NCBI RefSeq assembly: GCF_000344685.1
Contig: NW_006920418.1
Location: 1,523,177 to 1,587,176 of the forward strand
Reading direction: 5' to 3'
DNA length: 64,000 nt
DNA from: Gloeophyllum trabeum ATCC 11539
Taxonomy: Eukaryota > Basidiomycota > Agaricomycetes > Gloeophyllales > Gloeophyllaceae
Made by a program: the position numbers and the translations under genes. Positions 1 to 11,769 of the stretch are shown here, piece by piece; within the stretch, counting starts at the first letter, position 1; the number at the start of each line of letters is the position of its first letter. The notes below the pieces were generated by a model. It made no database searches. It had not been told where the DNA came from and was given only the letters and a program-made list of their open reading frames with translations.

Positions 1-598
1 CGCTACCGATCTGGGTATACCACGGATCATCCCTTGTCTTGCGAGTTGTGCCTTGATCTCCTCCTTGTAAGCTTTCACGGCTTGTTTATCCTGAGCGAAG
101 GGATTATTCTAAGATGCAGCGAGAGAGAAGCAAAGCCCCGTACCTTGAGCCACTCAGGCCGTCTAGGTCCCCAACCTAAACATTTTATTTTGAGACGGAG
201 ACATGTTGCGCAAGAATCTCCTTCCCGCTGCTCGTCACATTTCTGGGGAACGGGTGAGCTGTTTGTACGAAGTAAGACGATAGCATTATTTTCCAGACGT
301 ACTTTCCGTCTTACGCGACATGTCCTACGTATTTTGGTCAGGGCATTATAAAACAAAGGATTATACCTTGGGCTTACCAGCAACCCCCCGTGCTACCTGT
401 GGACTGGGAGCGAACTATATCCGGGCGACCTGACCTTGCGGATGGGGATCTTTGAGGACTGGGAGCTACGGTTTCCGGATCTTCGAAGCCCTGAGACATG
501 AGCGAAGTATGTGTAATAGGTGAAGCAGTTAAAGATGGGTTCTCGGACGACGGCGAAGTGCTGCCGCTAGCAGAGGAGCTGGTACCTCTGTAACTCAT
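1..598 (-). CDS. Zn2Cys6 transcription factor, 3' part missing at window edge
   Basis: Model: exons 598-378, 324-303, 242-144 and 90-1 (continues beyond the window). Splicing joins CWTC-RVRRK to KCDEQ..C..C..C, giving the six cysteines of a fungal Zn2Cys6 binuclear cluster near residues 74-110. This domain binds CGG-type half sites in DNA, so the product should be a nuclear regulator. The N-terminus is Ser/Thr/Pro-rich (about 70 residues) and begins MSYRGTSS. The exon after the cluster (DKQAVKAYKEEIKAQ...GMIRG) matches the equivalent part of the next gene (1816-4131), and introns fall at the same places in both cluster domains, so the two are tandem paralogues. Introns are 53-60 bases. The effector half lies outside the window. 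Family assignment is firm; target genes cannot be read. Confidence 0.8.
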
Positions 599-1815
599 GG
601 GTCGTGTCCTACGTGTAGACAGAAACTACAGCAATTATAGCAGACGGGGCACCGTGTAAGATAGTCTAACAATGACGTTCCTTTTGAGATCAAGTGCAGA
701 GTCGGTGTGTCCGAATACGGTAGGTTTGACGGGCAGGATCAGGCGCCGCCTGTCTCCGGACGAGATACACGGTCTTAAAGTAAGTAACAGAGCAGGTCAC
801 AATAGGCAAGTCGAACGGGTATGATGCTATCCAACATTTCGTCACCAAGGGAATGCGGGGCGTCTAAATACACCTGTAGGACGCACAGCAAATGGCACGC
901 CTGCACTAACGTCAGTCAGTGGGCGTCTAACCACCGGAGGAGCATCTTCCGGAGGAGATACTCCCGGGAGGTTAGACGTCTACTGGCACCTCTTATCATT
1001 CTCCTTACTCTCCGGTCTTGATCTTACAGCGACAACTGCAGGACGGCTGCGAAAAGGGTCCGGCCAGGGGCTCTCTTTCATGACCAGAGAAGCACTTCTT
1101 GAGTTGTCGCTGTCAGAGATCGCCCGGCTTCTGGAGATTAATCATGGGGGCGGGTGCGTCGTGCAATCGGGTGAAGCGGCCATCAGTAAGGTTTAGAACG
1201 CTACGGGCGCCTAATGAACCCACCTTGACTTTACATAATCAGGCCGATGGGAATGGCGAATTATTTAGAATGTCGAATGGTGTGCAAGCACAAGGTTAAT
1301 TAGGCAGGTAGACCGTGAGTTGAGGACACACAGAACGTCGAGACTGGGCCGCAGTGTACGTCCTGCGACGTGTGCTTGCAGGGCAGTGTGGCCGGCTGTT
1401 CCAGATGCTGTGGCACAATCCCAGCAATTGGACTAGAGCAGGTTTTGGGCGCCTACGGTGAAACACGGGCAGCCTGAGTCGTCTATCAGTTGCAATTGAC
1501 TCAGGACCGTAATTGGCCGTATGTACTGACGTGTGCACCGCTCATCTGCGTGCCATCAGATCCAGAGTCGACTGCTGATGAGAGCAATGCCAAGTGGCGG
1601 TGATATTGGACTAAGCTGAGGTATACGTAGATGCATGTGAGCACTTCGGCATTCAGTAGAAATACAGGAGCAACACGAGACTTCCGAGCCGCGAGATCCA
1701 AGCAATCAGACAATCCAACGTCCTGCGCAGCGCACAGCACCAGCCATCCTTGTGCGATGCATACGAAAGTGACTTGGGAAGGCAAAGAAAGGGGAGCCGA
1801 AAGAGACATAGTCAA
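599..1815. other. Intergenic region between paralogous regulators
   Basis: No gene supported. Open frames here are short, low in family similarity and lack splice-consistent partners. The part next to 598 should hold the promoter of the truncated regulator, and the part next to 1816 the 3' end of the following gene. Confidence 0.5.
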
Positions 1816-4131
1816 TCAAACCAACAACAGCAAGCCCTGGTTATTTTCGTGCATAACCTCTCTCCAGTTGATCGGGTATTGCTGCTGCCATTTCGAGCCG
1901 CTCCGGCCACCGTCGTACCTGTTCATCGCATCCCGTCTGTCCCAGACAATCTGCATGACGGACTTGACCGTGCTGCAGTTCCCTATCTCAGACACCCTCT
2001 CCTGCTCCCTCAGCCGATCCAGAAGATACTCTCGGTGCGCACGGTCGTCGGTGAGACAGCCGCAGATGCAGATACTGAAGACGACGCTCCGGACGATGGA
2101 ACGCAGCAGATTGCCATCAGGTGGTATCGCCTTGAGGCATTGGACAGTTTCGTCGACTGCGTTTGATATCTCCGGACAGTTGGGATAATCACCCGACAAT
2201 ATGGAGTGAAGGTAAAGACGTGCCGACGCCCGGAAAATATTGCAGGTCAGTCGATGCCGGTCGTCCACCGCACTCGCCGTGCCGACGAACGCAGCGCCTT
2301 GAGGCTTGAGCCGCTTCTCGATGTCTCGGCCTTGCTCTATAAGCTCGATGACGCTGAGGCGATTCTGCTTTTGTTGAGACTCTTTCCACCAGGCAAGGTA
2401 GCTGGTCTCCGCTAATGCTAGGAATGTCTGGTTGTCGCAGCCCATAGGTTTGACCATTGACAAATCCGGATCATCTTCACCCGAATCGCCCCACCGTGCG
2501 TAGAGCTCACGGTACACACCGATCAGATGTGGACATCGGATCTCGGTGATAGAGGCAAGGACATCGAACCACATAGTGGTCTTGAGGATAAAGCGTGTAC
2601 CTGGCGAACAGTTCTTCAAGACGCGCTCTGGTCCACCGAAGCGTTGATCCTCCAAAATCTGTTTTGCCCAGTTCCGCGCGACGTCCAGGAAGTTCTGCCA
2701 CGAGCCTCTCCCACCTTTGAACAGGAAGGACGAGATGACGATGAGACCTGCCATGATATCGCCTTCGGTCGGTGTGCGGTTTGGCCGTAACAAAGCCATC
2801 TTCACATTCTCATAGAACGCACCGTTCGACTCCAGGCCCCGCTGCTTATGAAGAGAGGAAAGGAAACATGCAGCGTTGTACGCCGAGGTGCTCCCTGACA
2901 CCATCTCCATAATATTATGGAAGACGGTCTCATCGGCGAGTAGGTATTGCTGGCGAACTACGGTGTTGAAGTAGTAGTGTACCAGGTCATTATTCGGGAA
3001 CGCGAGCGGTGCCATGGCCATAGAAGGAATCGTGTGTGCTGGTGGACTCGGTGAAATGTAATCATCAGGGTTCTCATGAATATCTTCTGTGCCGTAGGGA
3101 TGGTGGTGGTATAACGGGCCGAACGAGCTGTATGTGGCGTAACTTCGTGCTGGCGGTGGGAGACTGCGATACGGCGCAACAGAAAAGGCGGGTTCATTAT
3201 GCCCTACAGATAGAACAGGGCGTTGAGTATGTACATACAATTACACTCAATAGTATTCATTCTTACAAGATCCGGGAGAGGATGAAACAAGAGATAAGCT
3301 ATTAGACGACATGGACGGTGGCATTGTCAGAGGATTCAAGATATCGGGATCGCCTGCTGTCAGGCGCCGAGGCGGACACGGAGGTGAATCGGGAGCAAGC
3401 TGTTGATGATGAATGTGTTGATGTACTTCTGCCAGTGTCAGTCGTGTGGCGCAAGTACTAGTCAAAACTAAACTCACTGCTGTGAGGGTAGGAAGAGTCC
3501 CCCGGCATGGATAGTTCGTAGTGGGGCTCAGGGTCCCGGACATGTGATGTCAGTAGATGGGACCGGTAGCCGTCATGAGAGTCGGGGGAGGACATGGATT
3601 CGGATTGGGGGCTCGACACGGACGAAGAATGGCGATGTTCATCAACGAGGCGAAGCATGGTAGGTTCTTCGTCGGGGGAGCGCGTCCCTGGGTTGGAATG
3701 ACCTTTGATCATGCCATTTGAGGCGAGGAAAGACTTTATCTTCTCCCGGAAGTCGGCGACGTTCTTGGTATTCTGCACAGCGGGAGGTGAGAGTGGCACT
3801 CGACGACGTAGTCTGAGAGGTCGTACCTTGAGATAGTCGGGCCTCTTGGCCCCGAAGCCCAAACATTGTAGTCTGAGACGGACGCAAGTTTCACAATTGC
3901 CGTACTGATCCTGACGCTCGTCGCATTTCTGAAGGGGGAGACGCAGCGATAAATAGGAGAAGGGGCAGGCGGAGTTTCGTAAGCGCGTCAACGGACCTTT
4001 CTGCGTATTCTGCACGTATAGCAGCCCGACTTAGCGCGCACCGTCCCTTTAGCCTTGGGCGCTCCGGGTTTCTTGGAGGATCTAGCCGGCGACGAGATGC
4101 TCGATCTTCTCTGCCTGGCTATATCCGACAT
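1816..4131 (-). CDS. Zn2Cys6 transcription factor with fungal-specific effector domain
   Basis: Model: exons 4131-3997, 3928-3827, 3772-3478, 3428-3267 and 3203-1816, in phase, 692 residues. The cluster CYTCRIRRK|KCDER...CETCVRLRLQC lies near residues 37-70 and is split by an intron after RRK, exactly as in the neighbour at 1-598. A Ser/Pro-rich linker follows. The last exon encodes a helical C-terminal domain of about 400 residues (e.g. YYFNTVVRQQYLLAD, MWFDVLASITEI) typical of the fungal-specific Fungal_trans_2 type regulators. The start MSDIARQRRSS at 4131 was preferred over an upstream in-frame Met at 4302, because the extra residues are hydrophobic, UTR-like sequence. A nuclear regulator is expected; the pathway is unknown. 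Confidence 0.85.
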
Positions 4132-5336
4132 GGCAAGAGGCGAAGGGTATAAAGGAAAAAGGAAGAGAGAAAGAGATGCAATGCAGAGACCTAGCGTTGG
4201 ACGGCCTTGGAGGACAGGTACTGAGGAAGGGGACGGGCTCGGGGCGTATATGTACGCGGCGAGATGAACGAGGAATGCGTGGGATAGTAATCTTAGGTGC
4301 AAAGGTTCCGGGGTCCTGCTGGCCGAAACAGGACAAAGTCAGATTGCAATTCAGTCCATTCGGGGGCGTCTAAACAGCGAGCTGCGAACCGAGTAGCCCA
4401 GAAAGGATTAGCTCGAGTCGGTTTTATGGGCGCTCAGATGGCACTGCTTTTTCGAGCCAGTGGTACCTTGAAACACGGCAAACTCCTGGGGATTTTCGTC
4501 AACACGGATACCGTCAAAATTCGTCGTAATGGTGGACATCAAGTATAGAGAGCAGCAGAATTACTTGTAGGATTTGGACCAGGGCCGTTGAATGGGTGCA
4601 GTGGCGTGATACGTCTTCCAAGGCACCGAAGGCAGCGTGTCGGACTCCGGACCTTGGCCAAGTTGCCGGAGCCACAAAAGCTGTACGCTGCGACAGCCAC
4701 GTGGGACCGCTCTGGTCGGGCGCTTGTTTGGGCGCCTAGCGATGCCGCGGAGCGGTGCGACGACTCCACCGTCAGTCAATCTCCGACCACTGGAAATCCA
4801 CAAACGCCCATAAGTAAGCATCCCCCAGTCGTGCACTGGCCTCGAGGACGGCCTGCAGCTAGCGCCCGAGCAGCAGCGGTCCAGCCTTTCTGTGAGTCCC
4901 AGGACCTGCCTGCAGATGCTCCGCGCCACATGATGGCGATAAGCCTCTTCTTTCCTGTCATCGCAAAGACCCCGCGTCCGCCGGAACAGCCGCGGCCTCG
5001 TTCGTGCCAACATCGGTATTGCTGATTACTATTACAGTTCAGGGTGTACACAAAAGTCCCAGTTCCATCAGCCAGCCACTTGTCATTAGGTAACCTACGA
5101 AGATGTCGCAGCCCAGAATCCGAGAACGATGGAGAATAGGCTACCGTAACGTCCGCGTACCCCAAGAAGTCCAAGAGTCGTAGTATGTAGGACCCGCGAC
5201 GGGTCCGCTAAAGATCCACTATGTGACAGAAGGCTGCAGCCCCATGATTACGCCCCGTGAATGGCGGAGAGTCCAGAGTAGGGAGGTTGGGGGATAAGCG
5301 GGAGGAAATGTCAAGACGAGGAGGTGACGACAGCTT
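4132..5336. other. Intergenic, no supported gene
   Basis: Overlapping open frames on both strands at 4561-5174 mirror each other and show no recognisable domain, start context or splice partners. The region includes the promoter of the Zn2Cys6 gene (near 4132-4300) and the 3' flank of the PH-domain gene. Confidence 0.45.
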
Positions 5337-7024
5337 TTATGCTCTATCCGGAGCGCCCTCTTCAGGCACTGCATTCCCGACGATGCCGCCCGAGCCGGCG
5401 CTGACGCTCAAGCGCCTCGCTATGCCCCTGATACCACTGGGGCCCGATCCAGATCCCGAAGCAGCGTGCTGGATCTCGGTTCCTGTGGGCTTTGCGACAC
5501 TGCTCGCCCCCGCACTCCCAGGCACTACTCCTGCGCCAGATCGACGAGCGATTAGCGCACGAACAGCGCTGAGCCATTTTATCTCTTCCTCTTCGCTGGG
5601 CGCACATAGCAGTAGAGTCCGCTTCGTTGTGACTATCTTGAAAGTGTGCTTTTTCTGCACTGCGTCGCCTTCCTCAGAGTTCACGGGCACGGTGGTCGGC
5701 GGAGACGTAACACCCGGCGGAGAGACATGTGTAGGACCGGCTCGCTGCTGAGGAAGATCATATTCGAGAGCATCCAATATTTGGGAAAGCGCGATTTGCC
5801 GATGTGGCTTCGTGTCCTATGTAGTGAATTGAATTGGACTGCGGTCAGCAACAATGATAAACGAGGACGTACCATATGGCTTCCGGAATACACTAGCTGT
5901 TCCCCGGTCAACACAAACCATCGTTTTCTCCAATTCCGCCTCTTCGAGCCGCACTTCATGAGATATCCTGAAGCAACAGGCTTGGAAGCGTCGACCGGCG
6001 CGGTCAAGGACTTATTCGGAGAGGCAAAGGTTGCACGGGTCGGGGAAGACGTCGGGAACGAGCGAGGAGCATTCGATGATGCGTCCTCAGATTCAGAAGA
6101 CGTAAGGGCATGCATATGCAGAGACTGAGTAGGTGGCGAAGGCGTCAGGGGAGGCGGATAGTGGGCGTCGCTGGTGCCGCCCGTGGGGATAGGGATAGGT
6201 GCTGAGGTACCAGAATTTTTGGCGGTTGTCTGCATAAGTAACTCCCTCGCGTCCGAGATGGCCTTCACCCATCCTTGCATGTCGTCCTGGGATGAAGCCT
6301 GAAGATAGTACGTCCGTGTCGGTGAGACGAGGCCGAACGCATAGGGATGTTTCTTCAGAGCTACAGGAGTACATGCATGAACGTCGATCAGATCGAGCAG
6401 ACGCAACAGCTCGTATTCGGCACTGGTTTTGTAGTACGCGAGATGGCCGGGGCGGAGAACGAACCACCTCTTCTTCCATGTCTGTTGGTCAAGCACACAT
6501 GTGAACGCGGGCTACACGCAGCCGTAGCTAGCAGTAAACAAGGGAGGCACCGACCTTCCGCCGCTCGCCCTTCTTGCGCAGATATCCCGCCTTGATCACG
6601 CTCTCGTCTGTCGAGCCTTGATGTTTGCCCTTCTTATCGGCAACTGGCCATCCATCGTCATCGTCGTCATCGTCGTCGTCCGACTCTTCCCCGCTTGCTG
6701 AACGTCGCTCCGCGATGGCGCCAAGGGCAGGCTGGGTAGAACTCCCAGCAAGGACTCCTCCAGTCAAACTAGCTGATGCAGATGGAGGCGAGATATATTC
6801 GGGGACGAAAACGGATTCCGAATCCGATTCAGTTCCTGAAATAGAGACATTCGATTTCTGCAAAGGAGAGAAGTCAGACAGACAGACAGACAGACAGACA
6901 GACAGGCGGGCGTCCAGAGAGTGGCTGTTACCTTGGGTTTCGCGACGGAGTGCAGAGACAGCTTTCGCGAAACCTCTTGCGGCGATGGTGGATCTGCTGA
7001 GCGCGCAGGCATGGTCATTGTCAT
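5337..7024 (-). CDS. Protein with two PH domains
   Basis: Model: exons 7024-6932, 6857-6555, 6481-5873 and 5816-5337; every junction keeps phase; 494 residues. PH domain 1 spans about residues 119-222 (AGYLRKKGERRK|TWKKRWFVLR...GWVKAISDAREL) and PH domain 2 about 301-430 (SGYLMKCGSKRRNWRKRWFVL...EEEIKWLSAVRAL). Both keep the KRWFVL strand and the closing helix Trp. A linker rich in Ser/Pro and an Asp run (nine Asp near residue 100) are low-complexity. Such domains usually bind phosphoinositides or membrane proteins, so a peripheral membrane or signalling adaptor is likely. Intron 1 (6931-6858) holds a tetranucleotide repeat. Three Met codons sit close together at the start; the first was used. 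Confidence 0.85.
6875..6906. repeat. GACA tetranucleotide repeat inside an intron
   Basis: About seven tandem GACA units on the plus strand, i.e. a GTCT run on the coding (minus) strand. It sits in intron 1 of the PH-domain gene, just upstream of the acceptor at 6858, where it forms a pyrimidine-biased tract. Confidence 0.95.
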
Positions 7025-7437
7025 GTTAAGGGCCCGGCGGTGTCACGGCGCCGAGTACGAAGAACCAGCGGGAAGAAACTCTCTTGGAGATGACCAGAGC
7101 AGTGGGTGGGTGTTTGACGCAGCTCGAAGACGTGACCGCCTATTGTGACATACCGTCACTGTTACATACATAGTAGGCGCCGGTAATCTATCCTGACCAC
7201 GGTGGGTAGGGAAGTTGGGATACAACGGACGCCCGTCCTCCTGATGAGAAACCGTCTCTGATGCGCAAAAATGCAGCCCATTCCTCTGGCGCCTCTTATC
7301 AAGGAAAGCTGGGAGCGCTCAAGTTTTACTAGCTGTGAAGCTGAGAGCAGGTTCGGCTACTCCCGAGAACATTGCTTGCCTAAAATGGACGCTGCTACTC
7401 GATAGTGGCGCTTGTCATCGATCTACATCCAACGAAC
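7025..7437. promoter_or_regulatory. Divergent promoter region, PH-domain gene / ACBP gene
   Basis: About 410 bases separate the start codons of the minus-strand PH gene and the plus-strand acyl-CoA-binding protein gene. Both promoters must lie here. No clear TATA box was picked out. Confidence 0.5.
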
Positions 7438-7976
7438 ATGTCTCAAGCTAAATTCGACAAAGCCGTTGCCATCGTGCAAAGCCTTCCCAAGGATGGGCCC
7501 ATCAAGCCCTCTCAAGAGGAGCAGCTTTTCGTAAGAGTTGTCATGTTGTCCGTGATCGATCTAGGGGCTGACCTTCTGCTTAGTTCTACAAATACTATAA
7601 GCAGGGTTAGAGAGCTCGGTCTCCATTGTCCGGTCCAGTGATTCTGATGTCCATATAGCCACTCTCGGTGATTGCAATACCACCCGACCTGGGATGTTGG
7701 ACTTCACTGGCAAGGCCAAATGGTACGTCCGACAATCATGGTTTTCATAGAGGAACATCCTGTAGACGGGTCGATCGGTGACGCAGGGATGCCTGGAAGA
7801 GTGTCGAAGGAACATCGAAAGAAGAGGCCATGAACAAGTATGTGGAGAAACTGTTGGAGGTAAGGCGTGAGCCTAGATTTGCGCCGACTGTGCTCTAATT
7901 TTGAACAAAACAGATTCTCAAGAAGGCCGACAACGAAGAGGCGAAGAAATTCGTGGCAGAGCTTGAAGCTGCGTAA
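7438..7976 (+). CDS. Acyl-CoA-binding protein
   Basis: Model: exons 7438-7530, 7584-7605, 7659-7722, 7787-7859 and 7914-7976; 104 residues. The sequence reads [10 protein letters not shown]...[10 protein letters not shown]...[21 protein letters not shown]...[23 protein letters not shown]. These are the hallmark segments of the four-helix ACBP fold, including the YKQAT and KWDAW acyl-CoA-contacting motifs. The protein binds medium and long-chain acyl-CoA esters in the cytosol and supplies them to lipid synthesis and beta-oxidation. Length matches the family (about 85-105). Five exons in 540 bases, with a 22-base exon 2, show how finely split genes are here. Phases close at all four introns. 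Confidence 0.95.
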
Positions 7977-10900
7977 GCTGTCTCTGACAGCATTGATGAA
8001 CATGTACATGTACAAGTATCGCGATTGGAAGAATGATCCCGATTGTTTGGATAAGATACATAAGAATGCTATGCACTCCACTGGAACCTAATGTCAGGGC
8101 GGGCGCAAGGCAGTCATATGCTGCTAGCAGTTGTCCTCTGAATGTGTAGATCCGTGCAGAAAATTGTACCGGTGTGCTCGAAAAGATGGCTGAATAACTT
8201 CGCGCCCCGCGCACCACGACGTCAGCAATAACATCCCGCATATTGCGTTCTCGAAGCCTCGTACATGCTTCACAGCATTGCCACCGCAGTTCGAACCATT
8301 AAACGCGGGGGTGACTGAGGTCTGCACAGTAATGTAACCTCTCCCGCGCAGAAGCACCCAAGGATGGCGGTCCAAGTTTGCCCGATAATAGCATGTCTGT
8401 CATGGAAGAGATACTGATGGATGGAACGCTCTGCAGTGGCCATGCCTTTGGTATTGCCTTGAAAACGTGTAAGGAGAGAACCAACCTTTAGGCCACCTGC
8501 TCAGCGGCCTTGTACACCACCCGAGCTATGATCAAGCTACCCAGCTGCCACCATGCAACGACCTGTGCCTAGAGGATCCTAATACTGGATATGGATTGGC
8601 GCACTGGTCTCCTTAAGGTTGAGAACCCACTTTGTATTGCCAACCGTAGAAGTTACCTGTAGGCAACCTGGCAGACTTACAATAGACCCTGAGTCAAATC
8701 GACGCAAACCGTGCGCGTGAACACTAAGAAGCATCGACCTCGGAGATATTCAAAGCCCGCGCAATTAGGTACTTCCATGCAAGATGCGGCTCTGGAAACG
8801 AGGGAGACTTCGCACCATGACATGCGCGGATCCACTGCGCACTTTCGCGGAGAAGACTTTGTATAGCGATATTGGTGCAGCAGATGACCCCGCGGATGTA
8901 ATGTGTACTGTTCGCAGAAATGTCTGTATCGGAGTAGCCTTCGCAACGATGACGGTCCAACCAGAAGGCAAGCACAGACAACCCTGGGAACTGCGCCAAG
9001 GGGTTCATAAAGGCACGCACCAGGTTAGGAACAAAAGCATGCAAGGATATGGCCTAGGTCCAGGCCTAGCGGCCTTGAGGCAAGCCATATGTCGCGGGGT
9101 CAAGTTCCAAGGACGCGTATTCAAGTCGGCTGCGAAGCGCGATCCGTCAAACGTTGGCGCTATTTCCCTGTCAAAGGAATAGTCAAGCCTTTGACCCTGA
9201 TGCTCTAGGCGCGCGGGCGGAATCAACCGAAGGGCGCTGTGGCAGCCAGGGATTAGAACGACGAGAACCTGTCAATCGCATCACCAGAGGACCAATAACA
9301 TATGATCATATGTGGTAAGCACCCTGGGTGTGGTGCAATATTTTATTCAGTTTCGGATTGCGCATCGAAATCAGGATATTTCTGCAGTATCAGTATTTTT
9401 TTTAACGATCCCAAGCGGGTGTCCCGTCTCCGCAGGGAAGTTGCGGCCATCATGACCGGGGGGATTGCGCCGAAAGCGCCGGTCAAGAATGCCCAGTTGG
9501 CTGCAAGTCCCCTTGACTTCCCGCTGATACATCCGACTTAACTAGAAACCAGTGCCACACGCTTACCTCGAGAGCGGGCACGTTGCAGAGAACCCTGGGG
9601 ATTAGACCCGGAGACTGAAAACGTGCTGTCCACCCTGCAGCGGATCCGTTCATGGGACATGCGTTAGATAGGCTTTTATCTACGGAGGTACGGTCTCACG
9701 GCAGGAGCATGGCGATACGGTCCCTCAGATAGGGGCTGAACCGCGCCACCCCCTCCATTGGGATTGCGAGAGGTTGATGCGGTAACAGGAGGCGACAGTA
9801 CCCAGGAGGGTCACTACAAAGCTCTCGGCCCGGAAACGACTCATGATCGCGACGGTGTTGACGGCAGGAGAGTCTGCCCATGACCGGTGAGACAGCATTA
9901 CCTCGATCCGGATTGGGCTTGGGATAACCGCTCAATCTCCTCGAGCCCCGACACCACAGGCGGGAACGAGGCTCGTGGCTTCAGAATATTGCGACGATAT
10001 TGCAGGCCAGCGATGGCGTGAAAGACGTATACTGCCAGACGGCAGCGATAAGGAAGAGGGACTCCGGGGAAGATGGAGTGGGATATGCACACTGGAGTAC
10101 CAAAGGTAGACTCAAGATCGTGCATGCGGCTGAATGGTACATTGACTCCGTGGTTGACTGCTGTGTAGCAATGACGCAGGCCTGAGGCAAGGATACGGTG
10201 ACTTGACAAGACTTCCTGTCAATCGACCCAAACGAGGCAAAGCCTCTGGCAGCGTTGATAAATTATGGCCCTCGTTGCTGCATCCACAGCCACAGGGTTG
10301 AGCATGCGACGGACGTGCGGGAAAACGTCCACTGTAGCCATTGGCCGTGGCTAAGGAGATGATCATGATTAGCTGATCCCGTAAGGCTCCCAGGGCAGAC
10401 GGGAAAGAATGTAAGGCACATAAGAATCAAGCACGATCGCTCGAGTCTCTAGCCGACCAGAAGGTCGTTGTCCAGACTGTCCAATAGGGGGCAAACAGGG
10501 AGAAGCCGAAGGACAGAGTACGCTATGCTGGATCGACCGTAGTGCGTGGACGCCGAGGTTCACCCGATCACGATCGTTATCCGGTTTCATCGTAGACTCT
10601 GCTTTCCCCAGGAGCACCGGACGAAGAGACCTCCGAACCCTGCGCACTCTCCAAATGCGGTCTTTGGGTAGTTGTCCATGAGAACCGGAGGGGGTAGTTC
10701 CGATCACGACCCAAGTATCGACAAAGCCAGTCGGTATCAGTGATGAGATCGCCGTCACACGAGAAGGAAAGTGTGTATAATGGGACGAGTCCTTCGAAGG
10801 AGTCATCCAGGATCGTTGGTCGCGGTCGTCGGGATCACTGCGGCTTAGCACTGAGCGCTAAGATCCAGTAATAAGGCGGCCCATGACATGCTTGGAAATC

Positions 10901-11769
10901 GTCGACGAGAATTGATCTGGAGGGCAGCGCGCGGCATCCATACATTGCATAGCAGTATCAAGTCAGGAAGCAATGTGCTACTCACAATTAGGCCCTGTAA
11001 TCACATTGGCCGCATTAGCCAGATTGCGGGACAAGGCGCAGCTACAGTTAGGACAATATAGCATTGCATCCCAGCACGATAAAAGCAGTCAGCAGTAGTA
11101 GATGCTGCGGGCCTATCGTCCCGACCCATAGCTGATCTGGTACCTAATCGTAGTCAACTCATCAATTTCTGGCATGAAGTAGATACGTACGTGGTAGGAG
11201 GGACAGAAGGATTGTGTACGGTGCGATATGCACGCACTTGGGGCTCCGAAGACCATGGAAATGATCTGTCGGCTGTAAGGTACACGTAAGCTGTCTATGA
11301 AAGATAAAAAGCATGCTCATAGCTGCACCTGCTATAGACTTGATGAGGACTGACCGGGTCAGTCACAATTAGAAGAGTGCTCCTGGAAAGCCCTCGTGCC
11401 TAAGAAGGTTAGAATCTTCACCTATATCCAACCCCTAAGACGTGCCCGAGGACAACTTAGCGTTGGGATATTGAAGCTTCACGACTGGATAGCAAGCATG
11501 GACTTGAACCAGCTGACTAGTAAGTCAGTCCAGCCGGCAGGGGTCGCAAAGAACTATCAGGATATTAGCTCCCCCACGTGCACGTGCTACTCAACACGTG
11601 CACAAGATCCTCGCTTCGAAGTGGCGGATCGCCCGGGAGAAGCCAAACTTCGAACAAAAGCAGTCTCTCAGACCTGATATAGGCTACTATAAGTCTTCTT
11701 GATCCAACCTTCAATATAAAGGGGCTCGTATGAACAAGATGGTATCAACGCCGTCTACTCACCTCCATC
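7977..11769. other. Long region with no supported gene
   Basis: Almost 3.8 kb without an open frame that shows family motifs or splice-consistent partners on either strand. Nothing recognisable as a transposon end, tRNA or long repeat was seen. The last 200 bases carry a cluster of CACGTG sites upstream of the F-box-like gene. Confidence 0.5.
11575..11600. promoter_or_regulatory. Three clustered CACGTG E-boxes
   Basis: Exact CACGTG occurs at 11575-11580, 11581-11586 (directly abutting) and 11595-11600. The cluster is about 170 bases upstream of the start codon at 11770. CACGTG is the classical binding site of basic helix-loop-helix regulators (Cbf1/Pho4/SREBP type). Function is inferred from position and clustering. 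Confidence 0.5.

Noticed and set aside
4561..5174. Overlapping open frames of 130-150 codons on both strands
   Set aside because: They mirror each other in GC-rich sequence, with no motif, no splice partners and no start context.
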